DNA from: Treponema sp. UBA4307
GTDB taxonomy: Bacteria > Spirochaetota > Spirochaetia > Treponematales > Treponemataceae
DNA: 64,000 nucleotides
Assembly (NCBI GenBank): GCA_002394685.1
Contig: DGUP01000012.1
Span: forward strand, 16,761 to 80,760
Direction of reading: 5' to 3'
Both the position numbers and the translations under genes were made by a program. Shown here one piece after another: positions 17,132 to 25,643 of the stretch; positions within the stretch are counted from its first letter, which is position 1, and each line of letters opens with the position of its first letter. The notes under the pieces are model-generated. The model saw nothing but the letters and a program-made list of their open reading frames with translations, was not told the origin of the DNA and ran no database searches.

Positions 17132-17917
17132 ATGACAAATATCCTACTTACAATCTCTTATGATGGAACTGATTTCTGCGGCTGGCAGAGACAGGATAAT
17201 CCTGATGGCAGTGAAGCGGCACGTACAGTTCAAGGGCAGATAGAAGGTGCTCTTGAAAAAATGCTGAAGCAGAAGGTTAAGCTTTATGGTTCAGGCAGAA
17301 CAGATTCTGGGGTTCATGCCAGGGCACAGGCGGCAAATTTTTTTTCTCCATTTGATTCAATCGGAGAAGTAAATTACGTAAGGGCATTGAATGGTCTTCT
17401 TCCAGGGGATATCCGTATTCATAAAGCAGAAAAAGTGCCTGATGATTTTAATTCACGTTTTTCGGCTACATCAAGAATGTATCATTATTTCATTCACTGC
17501 ACTTCTGTCCCTGCTGCAAGAGATACGCGTTACTGCTGGGCAATTCCTAATCGTCCTGATGTAGATGTGCTTAATCAAATGTGTTCTCATTTGAAAGGTG
17601 AAATTGACTGCAAAACTTTTCAGGCTGCAGGGGACCAGAGTCTTTCAACAAATCGCTATATTGACGGAGCAAGATTTTTCTGGGATGAAAAAGACCCGGA
17701 TCTTCTTGTATTTGAAATTGAAGCAAACGCTTTTTTGTGGAAGATGGTTCGTTCACTTACTGGAACCTTAATCACCATGGAAAAGAATGGGAAATCCGGA
17801 GATGATTTTAAAGCTGTTTTAGAAAGTCGTGACCGGAAAAAAGCAGGCCTTACTGCACCTCCTGAAGGCTTGTTTCTCTGGAAGATAAATTTTGACGGAA
17901 TCAGGCGTCATGTTTAA
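17132..17917 (+). CDS. truA: tRNA pseudouridine(38-40) synthase TruA
   Basis: The 261-aa enzyme isomerises uridines 38-40 in the tRNA anticodon stem. YDGTDFCGWQRQ is the N-terminal motif and YGSGRTDSGVHARAQ holds the catalytic Asp. MYHYFIH and NAFLWKMVRSLTGTLI are the later conserved blocks. It follows the DUF2225 gene by 5 nt and meets priA tail to tail: the two stop codons overlap within one TTAA. Confidence 0.96.
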   Translation: MTNILLTISYDGTDFCGWQRQDNPDGSEAARTVQGQIEGALEKMLKQKVKLYGSGRTDSGVHARAQAANFFSPFDSIGEVNYVRALNGLLPGDIRIHKAEKVPDDFNSRFSATSRMYHYFIHCTSVPAARDTRYCWAIPNRPDVDVLNQMCSHLKGEIDCKTFQAAGDQSLSTNRYIDGARFFWDEKDPDLLVFEIEANAFLWKMVRSLTGTLITMEKNGKSGDDFKAVLESRDRKKAGLTAPPEGLFLWKINFDGIRRHV

Positions 17918-19920
17918 AGCATATTGACAGGATCTACATCTACTTCAATATAAACATCTTTTGGTGCCTTATAGCCCCGTACAAATGCAGCAGCCATTTT
18001 CTGAAGGGAGCGAATTTCTTTTCCCCTTAATATGATTTGCCAGCGGTGATTATTGTTAACCATTTCCAGCGGACATTCTGCCGGGCCTAAAATCTGTACA
18101 TCAGGGCAGCAATTCATTTTTAAAATTCCTTTTGCTCCCTGACTTGCTACATAAGCTGCTTTTGGAATTTGAGAGCGGAAAACTAAGCGGAGCAGTCTTG
18201 TGTAAGGAGGAAAGGAAAGCATTTTTCTTGTCTCCAGTTCATTTTTATAAAATTCTTCTGTTTCACCTTTTACAGCGTAAAGAATAGGTTCGCTTTCAGG
18301 TGAATAAGTCTGCACTAAAACTTTTCCGTCTGGAAAAAATCTTCCCGCTCTGCCTGCAACTTGCGTAATTAAAGAGAATGTTTTTTCAGCGGCTCTGAAA
18401 TCAGGTAAGTGCAGTGAAGTGTCTGCCAGAACAACCCCTACAAGTTTAAGGTTAGGGAAATTCAATCCTTTTGCAACCATTTGAGTACCAAGGAGAATAT
18501 CATATTCCCCATTCTTAAATGCAGTAAGTTTTTCTTCCAGTTCTCCTTTATGATTCAAGGCATCTGTGTCTACGCGGATAATTCTGGCAGCTGGAAATTT
18601 AGCCTTGACCTCAGCTTCAATAAATTCTGTTCCAAATCCTGAATATCCAACATCAAGTGACTGACATTTTGGACATACTTTTGGAGGTTCAAGGGAAAAT
18701 CCGCAGTAATGACACCTGAGTCTTTTTTCTGCTTTATGATAAGTCATACTTACAGAACAGTTTTTGCATTTCATTTCATAGCCGCAGCTGTTACAGCGGA
18801 AAAAATGGGTAAAACCTCTTCTGTTCAAAAAAAGAATGGTCTGTCTCTTTTCCTGCAAAGTATGCCTTATTTCATTTTCAAGTTCTTTTGAAAGACAGGA
18901 ACCGCTTTTTGAATGACTGCTTAAATCTATTGTTTTAATCAGTGGCATCGCTCCACCAGCAAGTCTTTTCGTAAGGGTATGAACTTGTATTGTTTTCTTT
19001 TCAATTGATGCCCATGCTTCTACTGAAGGGGTTGCCGAACCCATAACCAGAGGAATCTTTAAGGTAGAGGCTCTTTTCATTGCTACTTGTCTTGCATGGT
19101 AACGAGGTGCATTTCCTGCTTTATAGGAAGAATCATGTTCTTCATCAATGATAATCAGTCCTAAATCTGGAACAGGAGCAAATATCGCGCTTCTTGCACC
19201 AATAACAATTCTTGCTTCCTTATTTAATATTCTGTGCCACTGCTTTAGTTTCTGGCTTGGAGTAAGCTGGGAATGTAAAACTGCAACGGTATTGCCAAAA
19301 CGATGGGTTACAGCTTCCTGAACCTGTGGTGTTAATCCGATTTCCGGCACAAGATAAATAATTCCTTTCCCCTGATTAAGAACTTTGTTTGCTGCTGTAA
19401 GAAAAACTTCTGTTTTTCCACTTCCGGTCATTCCATACAGATAGTGAAAGTATCCCTGACTCACATCGAGAATACCCTCTGATGCAGCCTTTTGTTCGTC
19501 GCTTAACTCTTTTTCTTTTTCTGCAATAAAGTCATCATCTGAAGAAAAAACTGAATATTCACTTTCCCTTTTACCAAAGTTCATCATTGTGAAAACAGTT
19601 TCTCCGATGTTTGAGAGATAATAATCAGTCATCCATTTTGCAAGATCATATAATTCGTGAGTCAGAAGGGCTTCCTGGTCAAGGAATCTTTTGGCAGGAC
19701 GAATCTTATCTTCACTGACTGCACAACTTTCCGGAAGACTTTCATAGCACCCGGTTATAAATCCTGTAAGATTTCTGTTTCCAAATCGGACTTCAACGCG
19801 GCGGCCAAAATAATCTTCACCGTCAGAAACTGTAATCTGACTGTCAGAGTCTTCCGGTATTCTATAGGTGAATGCCTGATTCAGGGGCACATTTAATACA
19901 ACATCAATATATTTTGTCAT
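17914..19920 (-). CDS. priA: Primosomal protein N' (PriA helicase)
   Basis: The 668-aa replication restart helicase starts at MTKYIDVVLNVPLNQAFTYR, a typical PriA N-terminus; longer in-frame starts overlap the upstream gene and add an unrelated stretch. Walker A is YGMTGSGKTEVFL and the DEAH-type box is IIDEEHDSSYK. A zinc-binding insert has four Cys pairs (CNSCGYEMKCKNCS, CHYCG, CPKC). GTQMVAKGLNFPN and TQVAGRAGR are helicase motifs V and VI. It reloads the replisome at stalled forks. The upstream gene is the uracil-DNA glycosylase, 17 nt away, so two genome-maintenance genes share a transcript. Confidence 0.96.
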   Translation of the reverse strand: MTKYIDVVLNVPLNQAFTYRIPEDSDSQITVSDGEDYFGRRVEVRFGNRNLTGFITGCYESLPESCAVSEDKIRPAKRFLDQEALLTHELYDLAKWMTDYYLSNIGETVFTMMNFGKRESEYSVFSSDDDFIAEKEKELSDEQKAASEGILDVSQGYFHYLYGMTGSGKTEVFLTAANKVLNQGKGIIYLVPEIGLTPQVQEAVTHRFGNTVAVLHSQLTPSQKLKQWHRILNKEARIVIGARSAIFAPVPDLGLIIIDEEHDSSYKAGNAPRYHARQVAMKRASTLKIPLVMGSATPSVEAWASIEKKTIQVHTLTKRLAGGAMPLIKTIDLSSHSKSGSCLSKELENEIRHTLQEKRQTILFLNRRGFTHFFRCNSCGYEMKCKNCSVSMTYHKAEKRLRCHYCGFSLEPPKVCPKCQSLDVGYSGFGTEFIEAEVKAKFPAARIIRVDTDALNHKGELEEKLTAFKNGEYDILLGTQMVAKGLNFPNLKLVGVVLADTSLHLPDFRAAEKTFSLITQVAGRAGRFFPDGKVLVQTYSPESEPILYAVKGETEEFYKNELETRKMLSFPPYTRLLRLVFRSQIPKAAYVASQGAKGILKMNCCPDVQILGPAECPLEMVNNNHRWQIILRGKEIRSLQKMAAAFVRGYKAPKDVYIEVDVDPVNML

Positions 19921-19937
19921 ATCTTCAGTCTGTTTTA

Positions 19938-20729
19938 TTATTTCATGTAATCTGGAGCAAGACTTTTTAAATGACCTGCAAAAAATTTTAAATCGCTCCA
20001 TGCCAGTCTTTTAAGGGACTCATCCCGAAGCAGAGCACTGGGGTGGTAGGTTGCAACGACAGGAATTCCATTGTAGTCAAGGAGTTTTCCCCTGACTGCA
20101 TTAATTCCGTTATCTGTCTGAAGAAGATTCTGAATGGCAGTACGTCCAAGAGCAAGAATCATCTTAGGCTTAAGAATACGGATTTGAGTTTGAAGAAATA
20201 CAGAACATGCTCCTGCTTCATCCGGCATTGGAGTTCTGTTCATAGGAGGCCTGCATTTTACGATATTTGCTATATAACAGTTTTTATTTCTGTCAAGGTA
20301 AATGGCATTAAGCATTTTATCAAGAAGCTGACCTGCTTTACCTACAAAAGGTCGTCCTGTTTTATCTTCTTCTTCACCAGGTCCTTCTCCAATTACAAGA
20401 ACCAGAGGGGTTGAGACTCCTTCCCCTGGAACAACATTCAGCCTGTGCTGTGAAAGGACGCAGTTGTGACATTTTTCAATTCTCTGTTTTAAGGTATCCA
20501 GAGTAAGAGGTTTTGGACTTACAAAGGATCCTTGTTCTTCCTGAGAAAGGGGGTCTATGTTTTTTATTTCAACAGATGAAGGTTCTTTAACTGGAACAAT
20601 CCTTTCTTCCTGAATTACATCATCCTGAAACTGCACATTTTCCTGAAAATCTGGAGAAGAATAGCCCAAATTCCAGTCTGAAAATGTCTTTAAAAGTGTA
20701 AAAATTTTTTCTTTTTCCAATGCTGTCAT
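19938..20729 (-). CDS. Uracil-DNA glycosylase, family 4 (Fe-S type)
   Basis: The 263-aa protein has a variable N-terminal extension of about 90 residues that contains many Gln, Glu and Asp. The catalytic domain follows: KCHNCVLSQHR (two cluster Cys), VIGEGPGEEEDKTGRPFVGKAGQLLDKM (motif 1), ANIVKCRPPMNRTPMPDEAGAC (the other cluster Cys) and TYHPSALLR (motif 3). The four Cys ligate a 4Fe-4S cluster. The enzyme removes uracil from DNA. AAAGGA lies 10 nt before the ATG. It is immediately upstream of priA. Confidence 0.93.
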   Translation of the reverse strand: MTALEKEKIFTLLKTFSDWNLGYSSPDFQENVQFQDDVIQEERIVPVKEPSSVEIKNIDPLSQEEQGSFVSPKPLTLDTLKQRIEKCHNCVLSQHRLNVVPGEGVSTPLVLVIGEGPGEEEDKTGRPFVGKAGQLLDKMLNAIYLDRNKNCYIANIVKCRPPMNRTPMPDEAGACSVFLQTQIRILKPKMILALGRTAIQNLLQTDNGINAVRGKLLDYNGIPVVATYHPSALLRDESLKRLAWSDLKFFAGHLKSLAPDYMK

Positions 20730-20881
20730 ATGGGATTCCTTTTTTCAAATTGTAAGACTAGTTTAAATCTTTATTGCTGTTAGTGCGTAAAAGACTCTGA
20801 TAAAGCTGTTCCAGTTTTTCTGTTCTTGCTTCAATAGACCAAACTATAGCACATTATTCCATCTATGATAAGTTCCTTCAC

Positions 20882-20910
20882 TTGTTAATTCCTTAATAAA
20901 ACTGTAAATT
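20882..20910 (+). promoter_or_regulatory. Promoter of thiI
   Basis: The boxes are TTGTTA, 17 nt, TAAATT, about 42 nt before the thiI start at 20953. The rest of the 20730-20952 gap contains only a short remnant-like frame on the minus strand (about 20755-20845) that has no start codon. Confidence 0.45.
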
Positions 20911-20952
20911 AAGTATGTTTTATTTATGCTTATTTTATTTACAGGATTTTTT

Positions 20953-22236
20953 ATGGAATATACAAAGACAAAAGAAACTGATTCTAAATTTACAGAACAT
21001 TACCTTGGAAAAATTGGAGAATTAACCCTTAAGGGATCAAATTTAAAAACTTTTGAAAAGCAGCTGGTGGCAAATCTTAGAAATGTCCTGGAAACTGTGG
21101 ATGCACATGTTGCACTTAAGGCAGGACGTTTATATGTTCACGCAACAAAGGAATCCTGCCCGGGAGTAGAATATGCACTTGACCATCTTTTAGGAATTAC
21201 TGGATGGGCAAAGGTTATTGAAGTTGAAAAATCTGTTGAGGCAATTACTGATAAAGTTACTGAATTGTGTAAAGAAGCACGGGACAATGGAGCAAAAACT
21301 TTCAAAATTGATGCCCGCCGTGAAGATAAAGAGTTCCCTCTTGATTCCTATGGAATTGCCCGCCAGTGTTCAGCTCCGGCATATGATTCTGGAATTCTTT
21401 CCGTGGATGTTCATAATCCTGACTTAACAATTTATGTTGAAGTAAGAAATGAAGTATTTGTATACACTGATCATAAAAAGACCCATCGCGGCCTGCCTGT
21501 TGGTGTAAGTGGTAAAGGTCTGCTTCTTTTAAGCGGAGGACTTGATTCTCCTGTAGCCGGATACAAAATGCTCGGCAGGGGAATGAAGATAGAATGTGCC
21601 TATTTCCATTCATATCCCTATACATCAGAAGAAGCTCAGAAAAAGGTTGAAGATCTGGCAAAAGTTTTAAGTGATTACGGTCTTGATACCCATTTGAATA
21701 TAATTCCATTTACACAAGTTCAGATGGAAATTAAAAAGAAATCTCCTGAAGCTTTTACAACCCTTATGTTGAGAGTTTGTATGATGAAGGCCTGCAATCT
21801 TCTTGCAGAAAGAATTAATGCAGATTGTCTTATTACAGGAGAAAGTTTAGGCCAGGTTGCAAGTCAGACAATCCAGAATATGACTGTAACGGAGCATTTT
21901 GCAGATAAACCTCTTCTTCGTCCTCTTATTGGTACTGACAAGGAAGATATTGTCCGCTGTGCAGAAAAAATCGGTTCTTACGGAATTTCAATTCTTCCTT
22001 ATGAAGACTGTTGTGTTCTTTTTTCACCAAGACATCCTGTTCTAAAAGCTCAGATAGATGAAGCTGTTCAGATTTATGAAAATCTTGGTGTAGATGATTT
22101 GATAAAGAAGGCCTTTGAAGAAAGAAAAATCATCCGTTTTACTGCCCGTGATAATCTTGCTGAAAAGTTTGCAACAAAAGCTTACACAAAAGAATCTGGT
22201 CTTTGTCTGGAAGACAGAAATTCTTCTCAGCAATAA
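20953..22236 (+). CDS. thiI: tRNA 4-thiouridine synthase ThiI
   Basis: The 427-aa protein has an N-terminal ferredoxin-like/THUMP region (about residues 10-165), then the PP-loop ATPase core with LLLLSGGLDSPVAGYKMLGRG. DCLITGESLGQVASQT and PYEDCCVLFSPRHP are the later ThiI blocks; the second contains the conserved Cys pair. It ends near residue 427, so the C-terminal rhodanese domain of the E. coli protein is absent, as in many bacteria. It makes s4U8 in tRNA and may take part in thiamine thiazole synthesis. The ATG at 20953 has AGGA 6 nt upstream; the ATG at 20926 does not. Confidence 0.95.
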   Translation: MEYTKTKETDSKFTEHYLGKIGELTLKGSNLKTFEKQLVANLRNVLETVDAHVALKAGRLYVHATKESCPGVEYALDHLLGITGWAKVIEVEKSVEAITDKVTELCKEARDNGAKTFKIDARREDKEFPLDSYGIARQCSAPAYDSGILSVDVHNPDLTIYVEVRNEVFVYTDHKKTHRGLPVGVSGKGLLLLSGGLDSPVAGYKMLGRGMKIECAYFHSYPYTSEEAQKKVEDLAKVLSDYGLDTHLNIIPFTQVQMEIKKKSPEAFTTLMLRVCMMKACNLLAERINADCLITGESLGQVASQTIQNMTVTEHFADKPLLRPLIGTDKEDIVRCAEKIGSYGISILPYEDCCVLFSPRHPVLKAQIDEAVQIYENLGVDDLIKKAFEERKIIRFTARDNLAEKFATKAYTKESGLCLEDRNSSQQ

Positions 22237-22275
22237 AACCTTTATATGCCCTTCATTTTTTCCGATAAGTGAAGG

Positions 22276-23454
22276 GTGAAGTTAAAGCTTTTTTCTAAAA
22301 ACAAACAAATATTAATTTTCTCTGCTTTTATCCTTGTTTCCTCCTTTATTTTTGGACAGAATGTGTCGCAGGAATTGGCTGCAGGGGATTATTCTGCGTC
22401 TGTTGTTGATGAAACAATTCCCCTTATGCTTGAAGGAATCTGGGAAAATTCTAACAGATACGTGATTTTCGATTCATCTTATGTTGTAAAGAATAATGGC
22501 AGACGCATTCCTGAAATTGCATTAAAAAATTTCTATCAGTGGTACATAGATAGAACTGCAGAAAGTGATGCTTATTCAATCACTCATCCAAGACCTTTAA
22601 ATGATTCAACCTCTAAAACTGCACAACAGCTGGAAATTCATTTTGAACCATTAACTTATGAATTGTACACTTCAGCATATAATATGCCCGTAACTTTTTC
22701 CAATGGAACTACATTTGAAGCTGACCAGGAAATTAGCGGTGCATGGGATATGCAGGTAAAATATCCTCATGATAAAACTATATATCATATACCCCTGGCT
22801 GTAATTGGAAATAAACTGTATTTAAAATTTAAGCTTAGGGGAATAGATGAAAACACACAGGCTTATCCTGAGACAATGAATGGATTCTGGAGGGATGAGG
22901 GAAATGCCAGTGGAATTCTTGTTTGTCCTCCCGTTATAAATGATGAACTCCTCAGTTATTACGTAACCGATGAAGGCTGTTACCACATACGCTACTGGGA
23001 AACAGACATGGAATATCAGGCAGATGGAATCGCATTTTTTAATGACGGAGAAAAAAGCTTTTCAGTTCCAAAACATTTAATTGCAGGAGACAGAAATTTT
23101 ACTTGTGTTTTAGGAAGAAGAACGAAAATCAGGAATATTACTAAGACTTCAAAAATTCCTGATGAATATACAACAAATTCTGTACTGGTAAAACGTACTG
23201 TTAGAAAAAGTGACGGCTCATATTCTGTAGAAACTCAGAAAACTTCAACAATCTGTGTTTTTGGAGAGCCTTATCTTGTTTTAACTGATGGCAGTAGAAC
23301 TTTTGAAGAAATTCTTGCCCTTGCTGCAGAAAGAAAAAGACCTCCAAAAAGACCTCTTTTCCCGGTAAGCGGAGGGCCTATTGATTTTGATTTCAGCATA
23401 AAATCTGATCCACCGGAAAGTTACGACAGACGTCTTTTGGATTTAGGCAAATAA
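22276..23454 (+). CDS. Exported protein of unknown function, 392 aa
   Basis: The N-terminus has Lys residues, a hydrophobic core (ILIFSAFILVSSFIF) and a likely cleavage after FGQ, so it enters the Sec pathway. The mature part has Trp/Tyr-rich beta-type segments (GIWENSNRYVIFDSSYVVKN, MNGFWRDEGNASGILVCPPV). I recognise no domain. The GTG start at 22276 is uncertain: the nearest purine-rich site (GAAGG) touches it, and it lies just after a 7-bp inverted repeat CCCTTCA...TGAAGGG (about 22249-22276) that could hide the site. It stands between thiI and the convergent helicase gene. Confidence 0.72.
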   Translation: MKLKLFSKNKQILIFSAFILVSSFIFGQNVSQELAAGDYSASVVDETIPLMLEGIWENSNRYVIFDSSYVVKNNGRRIPEIALKNFYQWYIDRTAESDAYSITHPRPLNDSTSKTAQQLEIHFEPLTYELYTSAYNMPVTFSNGTTFEADQEISGAWDMQVKYPHDKTIYHIPLAVIGNKLYLKFKLRGIDENTQAYPETMNGFWRDEGNASGILVCPPVINDELLSYYVTDEGCYHIRYWETDMEYQADGIAFFNDGEKSFSVPKHLIAGDRNFTCVLGRRTKIRNITKTSKIPDEYTTNSVLVKRTVRKSDGSYSVETQKTSTICVFGEPYLVLTDGSRTFEEILALAAERKRPPKRPLFPVSGGPIDFDFSIKSDPPESYDRRLLDLGK

Positions 23455-23481
23455 ACCGAAAAAAAACAAAAGCCTGCTTCG

Positions 23482-25506
23482 TTAAAGCTTTGGAACTCTT
23501 GGTTTAGCAAGATTTTTTAACATATTTTGCAAAAGTTCATGGCTTTTTTCTGCATCAACTTCTTTGGAAGGTTCATGGTATTGAACAAGCTGCTTCGGTA
23601 TTTCATCCAGAAAGCGGCTCGGTTCACATTCAATATTGGAATTCATCCTTCTTCTGTGCTGGCAGGAAGAAATAAGAAGTCTGTCCTGGGCCCGTGTTAC
23701 TGCAACGTAAAAGAGTCTGCGTTCTTCTTCAACAGCAGCGTCACCTCCTTCTTCTACAGCCCTCATGTGAGGCATAAGCCCTTCTTCTGCACCTGCAATA
23801 AAGACTACCGGGAATTCAAGTCCCTTGCTTGCATGAACCGTCATCAAATTGACTTTACCCTTGTCCTGTTCATCATCCAGATCATCCCTGGAGAGCAGGG
23901 TAATTCTGTTTAAATATGCATAAAGACTTGTATCATCATACTGAGGATTATTTTCCCACTGTTCCATTGAGCGGATAAGGCTTTCAATATTCTGGTACTT
24001 AAACCGGGCAGCCTTTTCACTTTTAGGATTTTCACAAATGAGGTAATCAAAGTAGTTTATTTCATCAACCATTGACTGAACCTTTTTACTCAAGCCTTTA
24101 CCGCTGAGCATTGATTTGCATCCTTCAATGATACTAACAAATGCTGACAAGTCAAAACGTGTATTCTGGCTTACAGGGCATGCTTCTTCCGGACATGTTG
24201 TAATCGCTTCAATTGCATCCCAGAGGGAACAGTTCATGTCTTTTGCAACTGTATTGATTGCTTCAATTGTAGTTCTTCCAATTCCTCTTCTCGGAGTATT
24301 AATAATTCTTAAAAGGTTTATGTCATCATCATGATTTGAAATAACTCTGAGGTAAGAAATAATGTCCTTGATTTCTTTTCTTTCAAAGAAGCTTGTACCG
24401 CCGCTCATAACATAAGGAATATTTGCTTCAAGAAATGCTTCTTCAATAGGGCGGCTCTGAGTATTTGCCCGCATCAGTACGCCGAAATCATCGTACTTAC
24501 GTTTTTCTTCCATGGCAATTCCCTGAATGCTTTCAGCAATAAAATCTGCTTCTGCCGCTTCATTTTCCGGCATATAGATTTCAATCGGCTTTCCGCTTCC
24601 ATTTCCAGACCAGAGTTCCTTGTCTTTGCGGTTTGTATTGTGGGCAATAACTCCATTTGCTGCAGCAAGAATTGTTTCCGTAGATCTGTAGTTCTGTTCA
24701 AGACGGATTTCCTGCATGCCCTTAAAATCTTTTTCAAAGTTAAGAATGTTCTGATAATCTGCACCACGCCAGCTGTATATGCTCTGGTCATCATCACCAA
24801 CAACTGCAATATTTTTGTCTGCCAGAAGATGCATGAACTCGTACTGCTGATGACTTGTATCCTGAAATTCATCAACCATGATGTACTTGTAACGGTCTCT
24901 GTATCTTTTTAGAATTTCCGGATTTTCCCTGAAGAGTTTTATTGGGAGAACAATTAAATCATCAAAATCCACTGCGTTATATAATTTAAGGCCTGACTGG
25001 TAGTTTTCGTATAAATCCCTGTACATGTCTGTATCAGTCTGCCAGCTTTTCCGGCCTGTTTTAATGTCACTGATAAGGGCTCCAATCTTATAAAGATCCA
25101 TGGCGTCCTGGGAGTAGTGGAGCTCCCTTCCGGTTTCTTTTATGAGGGATTTTCTGTCTGTTTCATCATAGATTGAAAAATTCGGCCTCCATCCCAGGGC
25201 TTCAATTTCCTGTCTTAAAATGCGAACTCCAAAAGCATGAAAAGTGCTGATTGTAAGATTCTGAAGTTTTTTCCCTGTTAAATCTTTTACTCTTTCTTCC
25301 ATTTCCTTTGCGGCTTTGTTTGTAAAAGTCAGGGCCAGAATCTGGCTTTGAGGAATGCCTTTTTCCAGCATGTTTGCAATTCTATATGTAATAACCCTTG
25401 TTTTTCCGGAACCTGCTCCTGCAATTATCAGAATTGGTCCTTCCAGGGTAGTTACAGCCCTGTACTGTTCCGGGTTTAATTTATCTTTAAGACTTTCTTC
25501 CAGCAT
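23482..25506 (-). CDS. UvrD/PcrA/Rep-type superfamily 1 DNA helicase
   Basis: The 674-aa protein starts at MLEESLKDKLNPEQYRAVTT, matching the short N-terminus of PcrA/UvrD. Motif I is LIIAGAGSGKTRVITYRI, motif II is VDEFQDTSHQQYEF, motif III is AVVGDDDQSIYSWRGADY, motif IV includes LEQNYRSTETIL, motif V is LMTVHASKGLEFPVVFIAGAEEG and motif VI is EERRLFYVAVTRAQDRLLIS. It unwinds DNA 3' to 5' in repair or rolling-circle replication. Longer in-frame starts (25581, 25641) lack a ribosome site and would swallow the shared operator; a promoter TTTACA-N17-TAGAAT places initiation at the chosen ATG. UvrD, PcrA and Rep cannot be told apart by eye. Confidence 0.93.
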   Translation of the reverse strand: MLEESLKDKLNPEQYRAVTTLEGPILIIAGAGSGKTRVITYRIANMLEKGIPQSQILALTFTNKAAKEMEERVKDLTGKKLQNLTISTFHAFGVRILRQEIEALGWRPNFSIYDETDRKSLIKETGRELHYSQDAMDLYKIGALISDIKTGRKSWQTDTDMYRDLYENYQSGLKLYNAVDFDDLIVLPIKLFRENPEILKRYRDRYKYIMVDEFQDTSHQQYEFMHLLADKNIAVVGDDDQSIYSWRGADYQNILNFEKDFKGMQEIRLEQNYRSTETILAAANGVIAHNTNRKDKELWSGNGSGKPIEIYMPENEAAEADFIAESIQGIAMEEKRKYDDFGVLMRANTQSRPIEEAFLEANIPYVMSGGTSFFERKEIKDIISYLRVISNHDDDINLLRIINTPRRGIGRTTIEAINTVAKDMNCSLWDAIEAITTCPEEACPVSQNTRFDLSAFVSIIEGCKSMLSGKGLSKKVQSMVDEINYFDYLICENPKSEKAARFKYQNIESLIRSMEQWENNPQYDDTSLYAYLNRITLLSRDDLDDEQDKGKVNLMTVHASKGLEFPVVFIAGAEEGLMPHMRAVEEGGDAAVEEERRLFYVAVTRAQDRLLISSCQHRRRMNSNIECEPSRFLDEIPKQLVQYHEPSKEVDAEKSHELLQNMLKNLAKPRVPKL

Positions 25507-25514
25507 AGGGACTG

Positions 25515-25543
25515 ATTCTAAATTCAATAAATTAAAATGTAAA
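25515..25543 (-). promoter_or_regulatory. Promoter of the UvrD/PcrA-like gene
   Basis: The minus strand reads TTTACA, 17 nt, TAGAAT. The -10 box ends 8 nt before the ATG at 25506 and no Shine-Dalgarno lies between, so a leaderless message is possible. Confidence 0.5.
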
Positions 25544-25548
25544 GGTCT

Positions 25549-25562
25549 TGGAAACGTTCCCA
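25549..25562. promoter_or_regulatory. LacI/CcpA-like palindromic operator between helicase and hexokinase
   Basis: TGGAAACGTTCCCA differs by one base from the perfect palindrome TGGAAACGTTTCCA found upstream of glgC (44390-44403), and both are followed by ATC. The site lies between the -35 box of the helicase promoter and the -35 box of the hexokinase promoter. Confidence 0.6.
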
Positions 25563-25565
25563 ATC

Positions 25566-25593
25566 TTGAATTTTCCGTCATATATGGTAAAAT
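25566..25593 (+). promoter_or_regulatory. Promoter of hexokinase
   Basis: The boxes are TTGAAT, 16 nt, TAAAAT. The -35 box begins 3 bp after the palindromic operator, a position suited to either activation or repression by a LacI-family protein. Confidence 0.55.
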
Positions 25594-25643
25594 AGTTTGA
25601 TTTTTAAAATCAGGTAGAATAATACAAATTTTCGGGAGCAAAT

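Noticed and set aside
19921..20001. A longer start for priA
   Set aside because: It overlaps the uracil-DNA glycosylase gene and adds residues with no similarity to PriA.
20740..20850. A short minus-strand frame (TEKLEQLYQSLLRTNSNKD and so on) ending at TAG near 20757
   Set aside because: It has no start codon and an in-frame stop about 30 codons upstream, so it could only be a remnant. It is too short to name.
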